In this document: in pieces, positions 38,835 through 47,019 of the stretch
Layout: each line of letters opens with the position of its first letter
Numbering within the stretch: the first letter of the stretch is position 1
DNA from: Mesorhizobium sp. M4B.F.Ca.ET.203.01.1.1
GTDB lineage: Bacteria; Pseudomonadota; Alphaproteobacteria; Rhizobiales; Rhizobiaceae
NCBI RefSeq assembly: GCF_004791025.1
Contig: NZ_SRUO01000012.1
Location: forward strand, 124,001 to 188,000
Reading direction: 5' to 3'
Length of the DNA stretch: 64,000 nt
Program-made: the position numbers and the translations under genes
Notes under the pieces: model-generated
What the model was told of the DNA's origin: nothing
The model's database searches: none
The model's input: only the letters and a program-made list of their open reading frames with translations

Positions 38835-39142
38835 CACAGTCCTCCCTTGGTTAGCGCGAAGTGCCTGCATTGCGGGGGAGACGGGACCGCGGCCAGATAA
38901 ATTGTCCGGCGCGCATCAAGGCAACCCGGCAATGATCATATTAGACGTGTAACATATAACGTTCCCACACGGCCTGATAGTCGGATCAAAGTCCGATCGC
39001 CGGCGCCTAAGCCAGGCTCCGCCGCGGTCCGCCCGGCAAGGATTTGGCACATTGAAACACCGCCGACTGGCGGGCACCGGGCGGTTGCGTGGTCCGAGCC
39101 GCCGCATTATGGCTGGCGTCACCCCCACCACAGGCGAGAGAC

Positions 39143-40315
39143 ATGGCAAAAGACAACGGCGAAATGGGAATCAACACGCGGCTTGCCCATTCCGGCAACA
39201 ATCCGCGCGACTATTTCGGCTTCGTCAATCCGCCGGTCGTGCATGCCTCGACGGTGCTCTATCCCGACGCGGCGTCGATGGCGGCGCGCAGCCAGAAATA
39301 CACCTACGGCACGCGCGGCACGCCGACCATGGACGCGCTGACGCAGGCCGTCGACGCCCTGGAGGGTTCGGCCGGCACGATCGCGGTACCCTCCGGCCTG
39401 GCGGCGGTGACGGTGCCGCTGCTCACCTTCCTCGCGGCGGGCGACCATCTCCTGATCGTCGACAGCGTCTATCACCCGACACGGCACTTCGCCGACACGA
39501 TGCTGAAGCGGCTGGGCATCGAGGTCGAGTATTACGATCCGCACATCGGCGCCGGCATCGCCGCGCTGATCAAGCCCAACACCAAGGTGGTGTTTACGGA
39601 ATCGCCGGGATCGAACACCTACGAGGTGCAGGACATCCCGGCGATCGCCAAGGCGGCGCATCAAGCCGGAGCCATCGTCATGATGGACAACACCTGGGCG
39701 ACGCCGCTCTATTTCAAGCCGCTCGACCATAGCGTCGACATCTCGATCCATGCGGCGACGAAATACCCAGCCGGCCATTCGGACGTGCTGCTCGGCACCG
39801 TCTCGGCCAACGAGACGTACTGGAAGCAGCTCTACGAGGGTTTTTGCACGCTTGGCTGTTGCTCCGGCCCGGACGACATCTACCAGGTGCTGCGCGGCCT
39901 GCGCACGATGGGGGTCCGGCTCGAGCATCACCGGAAGAGCACGCTTGCCCTGGCGAGCTGGCTCGAGGAGCAGCCCGGCGTGGCGCAGGTGCTCTACCCG
40001 GCGCTGGAGAGCCATCCCGACCACGCGCTCTGGAAGCGCGACTTCTGCGGCTCGAGCGGCGTCTTCTCGATCGTGCTCAGGGGCGGCGGGCAGAAGGCGC
40101 AGCACGCCTTTCTCGACGCGCTGAAGCTCTTCGGCCTTGGCTATTCCTGGGGCGGCTATGAGAGCCTGGCGGTGCCGGTGTTCCTCGGCGACCGCACCGT
40201 CGCCAAGGGCTCCTATGAGGGGCCGCTGGTCCGCCTCCAAGTCGGGCTCGAGGACGTCGACGACCTCAAGGCCGACCTGTTGCGCGGACTGGCGGCGGCG
40301 GCGGCAACGGCCTGA
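39143..40315 (+). CDS. metC: cystathionine beta-lyase (PLP, Cys/Met metabolism family)
   Basis: 390 residues. The PLP lysine motif DISIHAATKYPAGHSDVLLG (Lys about 207), VPSGLAAVTVPLLTFLAAGD (about 100) and the MDNTWATPLYFKPL stretch mark the Cys/Met gamma family; CTLGCCSGPDDIYQVLRGLR and YSWGGYESLAVP resemble MetC. It cleaves cystathionine to homocysteine, pyruvate and ammonia in methionine synthesis. ATG 39143 follows GGCGAGAG; upstream in-frame ATG 39089 adds non-family residues. The 308-bp gap before it (38835-39142) is shared with the DUF1326 operon and holds only promoter-like AT-rich DNA. Confidence 0.92.
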   Translation: MAKDNGEMGINTRLAHSGNNPRDYFGFVNPPVVHASTVLYPDAASMAARSQKYTYGTRGTPTMDALTQAVDALEGSAGTIAVPSGLAAVTVPLLTFLAAGDHLLIVDSVYHPTRHFADTMLKRLGIEVEYYDPHIGAGIAALIKPNTKVVFTESPGSNTYEVQDIPAIAKAAHQAGAIVMMDNTWATPLYFKPLDHSVDISIHAATKYPAGHSDVLLGTVSANETYWKQLYEGFCTLGCCSGPDDIYQVLRGLRTMGVRLEHHRKSTLALASWLEEQPGVAQVLYPALESHPDHALWKRDFCGSSGVFSIVLRGGGQKAQHAFLDALKLFGLGYSWGGYESLAVPVFLGDRTVAKGSYEGPLVRLQVGLEDVDDLKADLLRGLAAAAATA

Positions 40316-40531
40316 CCTGCGAAGACAACCCGGGTTGAGGGATCGATTCCGCACACGACCGCAAGGCCTTGGCGCGATTGAGAAAGCGAAGGCCGCAGGC
40401 GACAGCCCTCTGACCCGCGTCGCGCAATAATATTCTCCGCAATCGCAAATGCGCGGATTGGTTTGGCTTCCAAATCCGCGACCGCGGCTGCATTGCGGGC
40501 AGCGCAATTTCTCTTGCATGCAGGATTTGCC

Positions 40532-41611
40532 ATGGCGTTCCGCCTTTTTGTCCCCATCCTTGCCGGCGCAACGCTGCGCGAACGGCTGCTGGCCTGCATC
40601 GGCGCCACGATCGGCATCGCGCTGACCGGCGTGATCAGCGGGCTGGCGATGGGCGGCGGCCCGCATGTGGCGCTGCTGGTGGCGCCGATGGGCGCCTCGG
40701 CCGTGCTTCTCTTCGCCGTGCCGGCGAGCCCGCTGGCGCAGCCCTGGTCGATCATCGGCGGCAATTCGATCTCGGCGCTGGTCGGCGTCACCGTGGCGCA
40801 TTTCGTGCACGATCCGGTGATCGCGTCCGGCCTTGCCGTGGCGCTGGCGATCGCGGCGATGTCGTTCACGCGCTGCCTGCACCCGCCGGGCGGTGCCGCC
40901 GCGCTCACCGCCGTGCTCGGCGGTCCGGCGGTCATCAGCGCCGGTTTCCTGTTCCCGTTCGTGCCGGTGGCGCTGAACTCGACCATCCTGGTCACGCTCG
41001 GCTTCCTCTTCCACCGGCTGGCGCGGCGCAACTATCCGCATGTCGCCGCTCCCGCCGCCAACAGCCACGGCACCGCCGATCCGGCGCCACGCGAGCGCGT
41101 CGGCTTCCGGCCCGAGGATATCGACGCGGCGCTGACCGCGCTCGACGAGACCTTCGACATCGGGCGCGACGACCTCGAACGGTTGCTCAGGCAAGTCGAG
41201 CTGCAGGCGATGGTGCGCACGCATCGCACGCTGCTTTGCGAAGACATCATGTCGCGCGACGTGATCTCGGTGCCGGAAGATGCCTCCGCCGACGCGGCGC
41301 GGCAGCAGCTTCTCGACCACAACATCCGCACCTTGCCGGTGGTCGACGCCGAAGCGAGGCTGGTCGGCGCCGTCGGCCTGCGCGAGCTGACGAAAGCCAC
41401 CGACACGGTGAAGGGCGTGATGTCGAAGGCCGGCACCGCCTCGCCAGACACGCCGGCGATGAGCCTGCTGCCGGTGCTGACCGACGGGCGCAGCCATGCG
41501 GCGGTGATCGTCGATGGCGAACGGCGCATCCTCGGCCTGATCACGCAGACCGACCTTTTGGCCGCAGCCGCGCGCGTGCAGGCGGCAGACAAGGGCCTGG
41601 CGGCGGCTTAA
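40532..41611 (+). CDS. HPP-family membrane protein with tandem CBS domains
   Basis: 359 residues. Residues about 1-165 form four membrane helices of the HPP family, including CIGATIGIALTGVISGLAMG, VAPMGASAVLLFAVPASPLA and the HPP motif RCLHPPGGAAALTAVLGG (about 115-132). Residues about 225-345 contain two CBS motifs: EDIMSRDVISVPEDASADAA and VKGVMSKAGTASPDTPAMSL. HPP proteins with CBS domains are implicated in nitrite or anion transport with nucleotide sensing. AGGA precedes ATG 40532; the open frame from 40463 lacks a family match. Nothing else is seen in the 216-bp gap before it. Confidence 0.88.
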   Translation: MAFRLFVPILAGATLRERLLACIGATIGIALTGVISGLAMGGGPHVALLVAPMGASAVLLFAVPASPLAQPWSIIGGNSISALVGVTVAHFVHDPVIASGLAVALAIAAMSFTRCLHPPGGAAALTAVLGGPAVISAGFLFPFVPVALNSTILVTLGFLFHRLARRNYPHVAAPAANSHGTADPAPRERVGFRPEDIDAALTALDETFDIGRDDLERLLRQVELQAMVRTHRTLLCEDIMSRDVISVPEDASADAARQQLLDHNIRTLPVVDAEARLVGAVGLRELTKATDTVKGVMSKAGTASPDTPAMSLLPVLTDGRSHAAVIVDGERRILGLITQTDLLAAAARVQAADKGLAAA

Positions 41612-41628
41612 CATAGGCGCCAAAATCC

Positions 41629-41658
41629 GGGAACCTTTTTGCGGCCAGCGCATCCAAT
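41629..41658 (+). promoter_or_regulatory. ECF-type promoter upstream of the sigma gene (copy 1)
   Basis: GGGAAC at 41629-41634 and GCATCCAAT at 41650-41658, 21 bp from start to start. The same pair with identical spacing lies at 42380-42409 before the next gene. Confidence 0.75.
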
Positions 41659-41693
41659 GTCCCGATGGAGCGTCTGTGCAAGGAGATCGGGGC

Positions 41694-42374
41694 ATGATGA
41701 GGAAGCTTGCCGCTGTCGCGGCGCCCGAAACAGCATCTGGCGACATGGCGCTTGTGCGCCGTGCGCTGGCGCGCGAGGCGGACGCCTTCCGCCTGATCAT
41801 CAAGACGCACAACCAGCGGCTCTACCGCATCGCGCGCGGCGTGGTACGCAACGACGCCGAGGCCGAGGACATCGTCCAGGAGGCCTATGTCCGCGCCTTC
41901 GCCAGCCTCGCCGCCTTTCGCGGCGATGCCTCGCTCTCGACCTGGCTGTCGCGCATCGTCATCAACGAGGCGCTCGGCCGGCTGCGGAAACGAAAGCGCA
42001 CCGTCGCGATGCCTGAGAATCCGGATGCGCAGATCATCCCGTTTCCCCTCAACGCGAGCGACGATCCGGAGCGGACGATGGCGCAGCGGCAGATCCTCGC
42101 ACTTGTCGAACGGGCGACCGACAGCCTGCCCGATGTCTACCGCAGCGTGTTCATCGCCCGCGTCATAGAGGGCTTCAGCATGGACGAGACCGCCGACCTG
42201 CTCGGCGTCAAGCCCGAGACCGTCAAGACGAGGCTGCACCGGGCGCGCGCCCTGGTGCGCAAGGCGCTGGACGACGAGATCGGCCCGGTGCTGCTCGACG
42301 CCTTCCCCTTCGCCGGCCGCCGCTGCGAGCGGCTGACCGAGGCGGTGATGAAAAGACTGGGGATCGAAGGCTGA
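41694..42374 (+). CDS. ECF RNA polymerase sigma factor
   Basis: 226 residues. Region 2 is seen at residues about 45-95: GVVRNDAEAEDIVQEAYVRA, FASLAAFRGDASLSTWLSRI, INEALGRLRKRKR. Region 4 at about 135-185: DSLPDVYRSVFIARVIEGFS, MDETADLLGVKPETVKTRLH. A C-terminal extension (DEIGPVLLDAFPFAGRRCER) follows. No anti-sigma gene is adjacent, which is unusual. Start ATG 41694 follows AGGAGATC. A promoter copy upstream identical to that of the next gene predicts autoregulation and control of the downstream DUF4142/cupredoxin pair. Confidence 0.93.
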   Translation: MMRKLAAVAAPETASGDMALVRRALAREADAFRLIIKTHNQRLYRIARGVVRNDAEAEDIVQEAYVRAFASLAAFRGDASLSTWLSRIVINEALGRLRKRKRTVAMPENPDAQIIPFPLNASDDPERTMAQRQILALVERATDSLPDVYRSVFIARVIEGFSMDETADLLGVKPETVKTRLHRARALVRKALDDEIGPVLLDAFPFAGRRCERLTEAVMKRLGIEG

Positions 42375-42379
42375 TTCCC

Positions 42380-42409
42380 GGGAACGTTTCGGGCCTTCCC
42401 GCATCCAAT
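42380..42409 (+). promoter_or_regulatory. ECF-type promoter upstream of the DUF4142 gene (copy 2)
   Basis: GGGAAC at 42380-42385 and GCATCCAAT at 42401-42409, the same spacing as copy 1, 52 bp before the DUF4142 ATG. Confidence 0.75.
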
Positions 42410-42460
42410 CAGCGTTAACCGAAGAACGCGAGCCCGGCACCACCGGGCGAAGGAGATGCC

Positions 42461-42985
42461 ATGTTTACCCGACCGACCGTTGCCCTCGCCGCCCTGCTCA
42501 TGCTCGGCGCCGCGCCGCTGGCGCAGGCCGCCGACAAGCCGACCGATCCGCAGATCGCCCACATCGCCTACACGGCGGGCACGATCGACATCGAGGCGGC
42601 CAAGCTGGCGATCGAGAAGTCCAAGACCAAGGAGGTCGTGGATTTCGCCAACGACATGGTGCGCGACCATGAGACGGTGAACAAGCAGGCGCTCGACCTG
42701 GTCAAGAAGCTCAATGTCACGCCGGAGGACAACGCCACGAGCCAGGCGCTGGCCAAGGCGGCGGCCGAAGAACGCGGCAAGCTCGCCAAGCTCGACGGCG
42801 CGGCCTTCGACAAGGCCTATGTCGAGAATGAGGTGGCCTACCACAAGCAGGTCAACGGGGCGCTGGAGACCCTGCTCATCCCGTCGGCGAGCAATGCCGA
42901 GTTGAAGAGCCTGCTGGAGACCGGGCTGAAGATCTTCCAGGGGCATCAGCAGCATGCCGAGCATGTCGCCGGCAGCCTGAAATGA
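42461..42985 (+). CDS. DUF4142 secreted protein
   Basis: 174 residues. A signal peptide (MFTRPTVALAALLMLGAAPL, cleavage after AQA) precedes a helical DUF4142 domain, ferritin-like: HIAYTAGTIDIEAAKLAIEK, VVDFANDMVRDHETVNKQAL, AFDKAYVENEVAYHKQVNGA, LKIFQGHQQHAEHVAGSLK. GAAGGAG precedes the ATG. Its 3' end overlaps the cupredoxin start as ATGA. The periplasmic location and its own ECF promoter suggest a stress-response role, possibly metal or oxidant related. Confidence 0.92.
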   Translation: MFTRPTVALAALLMLGAAPLAQAADKPTDPQIAHIAYTAGTIDIEAAKLAIEKSKTKEVVDFANDMVRDHETVNKQALDLVKKLNVTPEDNATSQALAKAAAEERGKLAKLDGAAFDKAYVENEVAYHKQVNGALETLLIPSASNAELKSLLETGLKIFQGHQQHAEHVAGSLK

Positions 42986-43296
42986 CGGCGCTGACACGGC
43001 CGGCATTAGCGGCGCTGGCGCTGGCGCTCACCGCCAGCCCGGCGCCGGCGGAGACGATCACGGTGACCATCGACAAGCTCGTCTTCTCGCCGGCAAGCGT
43101 TACGGCCAGGGTCGGCGACACGATCGAGTGGGTGAACAAGGATGCGTTCGCCCACACGGCCACGGTGAAAGGCGGCTGGGAGGTGATTATCCCGCCGAAA
43201 TCGACGGGAAAGACGACCCTCAAGGAAGCCGGCGCGGTCGACTATTTCTGCCGCTTTCATCCCAACATGCGGGGCCGGGTAGCCGTTTCGCCCTGA
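42982..43296 (+). CDS. secreted cupredoxin (plastocyanin/amicyanin-like)
   Basis: 104 residues. Signal peptide at residues 1-23 (ALALALTASPAPA). The type-1 copper ligands are visible: His in DAFAHTATVKGG (about 55) and the Cys-x2-His-x2-Met set in DYFCRFHPNMRGRVAVSP (about 92-98). It is a small blue-copper electron carrier in the periplasm. Coupled to DUF4142 by ATGA. Its last 40 bp overlap the 3' end of the convergent enoyl-CoA hydratase gene. Confidence 0.93.
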   Translation: MTALTRPALAALALALTASPAPAETITVTIDKLVFSPASVTARVGDTIEWVNKDAFAHTATVKGGWEVIIPPKSTGKTTLKEAGAVDYFCRFHPNMRGRVAVSP

Positions 43297-44150
43297 GCCG
43301 CCGCGCGGTCCATTGCCACCGAGGCGCGCCTTGCCTCGCTTGGCCGGGTGATGTGCATCCACGAACCGCCAAAGGCGGGTTTGCGGCGCTCCATCCAGGC
43401 GTCGAGCCCCTCGCGCAGATCGGCGGTCGGAACCAGCCGGGCGAACTGCTCCGCCTCGACCAGTAGGCCTTCGGCGATGCCGAGATTGATGCCGCGCGCC
43501 ACCGCGGTGAGGATGCCGGCCACCGCGGTCGCCGAATGGCTGAGGATGCGCCGGGCGAGATCCCGGGCCGCAGGCATCAGCTCGGTGTGCGGCACGATCC
43601 TGTTGACGAGGCCGAGCTCGGCGGCGCGCTCCGCCGAAAAGGTCTCGCCCGTCAGCAGCAGCTCCAGCGCCCGCTTGCGGCCGGCCAGCCGCGGCAGGCG
43701 CTGTGTGCCGCCGAAGGTCGGCGGCATGGCGAGGTTGATCTCGGGCTTGGCGAACAGCGCGCGGTCGCTGGCGATGGCCAGCGGCACCGCCTCGGTGATC
43801 TCGCAGCCGCCGCCGAAGGCAATTCCATTGACGGCGGCGATGACCGGCTTGCGGAAGGCTTCGAGCCGCGCCGTCAGCCGCTGGCCGCGCATGACGAAGT
43901 CGCGCAGAGCTACATCCGCGCCGGTGGCGACGCTGATCGAAAATTCGTGGATGTCGGCGCCGGCGGAGAAGGCGCGCTCGCCTGCTCCGGTCAGGATGAC
44001 GGCGCGAACGGCGTCGTCGGTCTCGATCCTGTCGAGCATTTCGAGCAGACGATCGATCAAGGCGTAATTCAAGGCGTTGAGTTTTTCGGGGCGATTGAGC
44101 GTCAGCACCGCGACGCGGTCGTGGTTTTCGCAAAGCACAAGCTCGGTCAT
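43257..44150 (-). CDS. enoyl-CoA hydratase/isomerase family protein
   Basis: 297 residues. Crotonase marks: LNRPEKLNALNYALIDRLLE (residues about 17-36), GERAFSAGADIHEFSI (oxyanion, about 58-73), IAAVNGIAFGGGCEITEAVP (oxyanion and Glu, about 103-122), PTFGGTQRLPRLAGRKRALE. The catalytic Glu in GGGCEI is present. Acts on acyl-CoA in fatty-acid or aromatic-acid breakdown. GGAGAG precedes ATG 44150. The ORF extends about 20 residues past the usual end, overlapping the cupredoxin gene. A TetR regulator diverges 80 bp away. Confidence 0.93.
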   Translation of the reverse strand: MTELVLCENHDRVAVLTLNRPEKLNALNYALIDRLLEMLDRIETDDAVRAVILTGAGERAFSAGADIHEFSISVATGADVALRDFVMRGQRLTARLEAFRKPVIAAVNGIAFGGGCEITEAVPLAIASDRALFAKPEINLAMPPTFGGTQRLPRLAGRKRALELLLTGETFSAERAAELGLVNRIVPHTELMPAARDLARRILSHSATAVAGILTAVARGINLGIAEGLLVEAEQFARLVPTADLREGLDAWMERRKPAFGGSWMHITRPSEARRASVAMDRAAAQGETATRPRMLG

Positions 44151-44201
44151 TTTTTCTCTCCGGCATGGAACTGCCGGAAAGGATCAGCTTTTGCGTTGTG
44201 T

Positions 44202-44223
44202 GTATATTCACTAGTCGGTATAC
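44202..44223. promoter_or_regulatory. GTATA-N12-TATAC dyad, probable TetR operator
   Basis: GTATA (44202-44206) and TATAC (44219-44223) share a dyad axis with a central ACTAGT (44210-44215). It lies in the 80-bp divergent gap between the enoyl-CoA hydratase and a tetR gene, 7 bp before the tetR ATG. Confidence 0.65.
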
Positions 44224-44230
44224 TTGCGAC

Positions 44231-44884
44231 ATGAGCGAGCCCGCCAGCCCCACCCGCAAACGCATCGTCGATGCGGCGACGAAGCTGTTCTATGCCGAAG
44301 GCGTCGCTCGGGTCAGCGTCGACGCGGTGGCCGAAAAGGCGGGGCTGACCAAGCGCACGCTCTACTATCATTTCAGGAGCAAGGACGATCTGATCGCCGC
44401 CTATCTCGACGGCCGCGACCAACCCAACATCAAGCAGATGGGCGGCTGGTTCGACGCCGCCGAGGGCGGCGTCGACAAAAAAGTCGCGGCGATCTTCACT
44501 AATCTGGCGCGCGTGGCGCGGCACCCGAAGTGGAAAGGCTGCGGCTATCTGCGCACCGCCGCCGAGCTCGCCGCCATGCCCGGACACCCGGCGGTCAAGG
44601 CCGGGTCGCGCCACAAGACCAATTTCGAACAATGGCTGGCCGCAGAGCTTTCAAGCCACAACGTCAGCGAGCCCGGCATGCTGGCGCGCGAGATCGTGCT
44701 TTTGATGGACGGCGCCTTCTCCAGCATGCTGATCCACCACGATCCCGACTACATAGGCGCCGCCGGCCACGCCGCGGCGACGCTGGTCAAGGTGAGGATG
44801 ACAGAGCCGGCTCCGCCAGCAGCCAGTCGATCATCGCGGCGGCGTGGGCGGGTGATCGGTCGGGCGCCAGGATCGAAAGGCTGA
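44231..44884 (+). CDS. TetR-family transcriptional regulator
   Basis: 217 residues. HTH: RKRIVDAATKLFYAEGVARV (residues about 9-28), SVDAVAEKAGLTKRTLYYHF (about 29-48), RSKDDLIAAYLDGRD. The C-terminal domain contains KWKGCGYLRTAAELAAMPGH. The last 25 or so residues (basic, RSSRRRGRVIGRAPGSKG) look like non-family read-through. Start ATG 44231 is close to the operator. It faces the enoyl-CoA hydratase gene, which it may repress. Confidence 0.9.
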   Translation: MSEPASPTRKRIVDAATKLFYAEGVARVSVDAVAEKAGLTKRTLYYHFRSKDDLIAAYLDGRDQPNIKQMGGWFDAAEGGVDKKVAAIFTNLARVARHPKWKGCGYLRTAAELAAMPGHPAVKAGSRHKTNFEQWLAAELSSHNVSEPGMLAREIVLLMDGAFSSMLIHHDPDYIGAAGHAAATLVKVRMTEPAPPAASRSSRRRGRVIGRAPGSKG

Positions 44885-45134
44885 GGCCGGTCGGCACGCG
44901 CTTTTCGAACGGCGCCCCAGTGAGCCGGCGGCAAGCGGGCGCGAGACCAGCGCGGGCCGGGACGGCCTGATCGAAATAGCTATTTCTGGCTCCGAAGGGC
45001 GACCCCGCACCCGCCGGAAACAACTTGTCGAAACGCCTGGCTGCCCATACCATGCCCGCCCCACGGCCAAAGCTGATCAAGAGGTCAGTGAAACGGTCGG
45101 GTTTTTCAGCCAGTGCAAGGTAGGGAGGATAATC

Positions 45135-45692
45135 ATGGCTTCCGCAGTACAGGCCGACAATGGCGTCAACGTAGAGGCGCTGCTCGCCGCAAAAGAAGCG
45201 CTTACCAACGCCCCGGAGGCCGCGCAGTTCAAGTGGCGCGCGGCGTGCGAATGGAAGGATGGCACCCACAGCCATTCGACGGTCGAGAGTTTTTACGGTC
45301 TCGGCCAGGACCAGCATCGCAAGACCACCTTCGCATTCGACGCCGACCATCCGGAGGTGTTCGCTTCCCTGGATCAGGGCGCCACGCCTGTCGAATACAT
45401 ACTGGTCGGGCTGGCCAGTTGCCTGACCGCCGGCATCGCCGCGGTTGCCCAGAACCGGAACATCCAGTTGAAGTCGGTGAAGGCGACCATCGAAGGCGAC
45501 ATGGATCTCGCCGGCATACTCGGCATCGACAGCGACGTCCGCAACGGCTTCAGCGGCATCACGGTGAAGTACGCCATCGACGCCGACGCCAAGCGCGAGG
45601 ACATCGAGGCGCTCGTCGCCCAGTCGCAGAAGCGGTCGGCCGTCTATGACATCGTCACCAATCCGACGAACGTCACGGTCGTGGTGAACTGA
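45135..45692 (+). CDS. OsmC-family protein
   Basis: 185 residues. OsmC-like pattern: DQGATPVEYILVGLASCLTA (residues about 87-106, first redox Cys) and central strands KSVKATIEGDMDLAGILGI. The second Cys of typical OsmC proteins is not evident (the equivalent region reads SQKRSAVYDIVTNPTNVTVV), so peroxidase activity is doubtful. GGGAGG precedes ATG 45135. It is upstream of and same strand as a flavoprotein gene with a 56-bp gap. Confidence 0.85.
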   Translation: MASAVQADNGVNVEALLAAKEALTNAPEAAQFKWRAACEWKDGTHSHSTVESFYGLGQDQHRKTTFAFDADHPEVFASLDQGATPVEYILVGLASCLTAGIAAVAQNRNIQLKSVKATIEGDMDLAGILGIDSDVRNGFSGITVKYAIDADAKREDIEALVAQSQKRSAVYDIVTNPTNVTVVVN

Positions 45693-45730
45693 AGGGCGGT
45701 TCGAGCCGTAGCTTTTGCTGAGAGGGCGCG

Positions 45731-46978
45731 ATTAGTTCCGTCACCACAGTGATCGTCGGCGCAGGGCACGCGGGGCTCGCGATGAGCCGCTGCCTCGCGG
45801 AGCGCTCCATCGACCATGTGCTGCTCGAGCGCGGCGAGATCGCCAATAGCTGGCGCACCGAGCGGTGGGATTCGCTGCGGCTGCTCACGCCCAACTGGCA
45901 GAGCCGGCTGCCCGGCTTCCGCTATGACGGCGACGACCCGGACGGCTACCGGACGCTGCCTGAGGTGATCGACTTCCTCGGCAGCTATGCCAGGGCGATC
46001 TCGGCGCCGGTCGAAACCCATACGACAGTTACCTCGGTGCGCGGCGACAGTACGGGATACCTGGTGCGCACGGACCGCGGCGAGTGGCGGTGCCGGACCG
46101 TGGTGCTGGCGTCGGGCGCCTGCAACATCGCGCGTCTGCCCGATTTCGCCGCCCGCGTGCCGCCGTCGGTCGCCATGCTGACGGCGCAGTCCTACCGCAA
46201 TCCGGGCCAGGTCGCCGACGGCGGTGTGATGGTGGTGGGCGCGTCGTCGAGCGGCACCCAGATCGCACAGGAGCTGCAGCGTTCGGGGCGTCAGGTGACG
46301 CTGTCGGTGGGCGAGCACATAAGGGCGCCCCGCGTCTATCGCGGCAAGGACCTGGAATGGTGGATGGACGCCGCCGGCGTGCTCGACGAGCGCTACGACG
46401 AGGTCGACGATATCAGGCGGGCGCGACGCGTTCCTTCGCTGCAGCTTGCCGGCACGCCCGATCGCACCACCCTCGACCTCAATGCGCTGCTCGACCGCGG
46501 CGTCAGGCTCGTCGGTCGTCTCGCCGGCATCACCGAGGACGGCAAGGCCCAGTTCGCGGGGTCGTTGCGCAACATGTGCGCGCTTTCCGATCTCAAGATG
46601 GCCCGGCTGCTCGACCTCATCGACGAATGGGCGCGCGACAACGGCCTGGACGCGACGGTCGGGCCGCCGGATCGCCCGCCGCCGACACGCGTCGAGGACA
46701 ACCCGCCCCTCGGCCTGGATCTCGCCGGCGGCGCGATCAGGACGATCATCTGGGCCTCCGGCTACCGGCCGGACTACTCCTGGCTGGAGCTGCCTGTCCT
46801 CGACCGCTGGGGCCACGTTCGTCACGACGGCGGGGTGGCCGACCATCCGGGCCTCTACCTGATGGGAATGCAGTTCCTGCGCCGCCGCAAGTCCGCGCTG
46901 ATCGACGGTGCCGGCGATGACGCGCGCGATCTCAGCGACCACCTGGCAGCGTACCTCAGGCAAGATTCAATCTGCTAG
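45731..46978 (+). CDS. FAD-dependent NAD(P)H flavoprotein monooxygenase/reductase
   Basis: About 410-416 residues. N-terminal FAD fold VIVGAGHAGLAMSRCLAERS and an internal NAD(P)H fold GVMVVGASSSGTQIAQELQR (about residue 165) mark a flavin-dependent monooxygenase or oxidoreductase of the Trk/YUCCA-like type; DGAGDDARDLSDHLAAYL ends it. The first GTG in frame (45749) would begin inside the Rossmann strand; ATT at 45731, preceded by AGAGGG (45721-45726), gives ISSVTTVIVGAGHAGL and looks better. No ATG, GTG or TTG lies between the upstream stop and 45749. I used the ATT for the start. Confidence 0.85.
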   Translation: MSSVTTVIVGAGHAGLAMSRCLAERSIDHVLLERGEIANSWRTERWDSLRLLTPNWQSRLPGFRYDGDDPDGYRTLPEVIDFLGSYARAISAPVETHTTVTSVRGDSTGYLVRTDRGEWRCRTVVLASGACNIARLPDFAARVPPSVAMLTAQSYRNPGQVADGGVMVVGASSSGTQIAQELQRSGRQVTLSVGEHIRAPRVYRGKDLEWWMDAAGVLDERYDEVDDIRRARRVPSLQLAGTPDRTTLDLNALLDRGVRLVGRLAGITEDGKAQFAGSLRNMCALSDLKMARLLDLIDEWARDNGLDATVGPPDRPPPTRVEDNPPLGLDLAGGAIRTIIWASGYRPDYSWLELPVLDRWGHVRHDGGVADHPGLYLMGMQFLRRRKSALIDGAGDDARDLSDHLAAYLRQDSIC

Positions 46979-47019
46979 CCGACGCGGGCCCATCAGCAGT
47001 TGTGCAAGAGATCATCGAT

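Noticed and set aside
38835..39142. Possible SAM-II riboswitch before metC (GGATTTGGC present)
   Set aside because: The rest of the SAM-II core (CTTGCAGCCACG and GCTAAA) is missing.
39119..41812. 897-codon open frame antisense to metC and the HPP gene
   Set aside because: It is low-complexity (Arg/His/Gly/Gln) and a by-product of GC-rich codon use in two well-recognised genes on the other strand.
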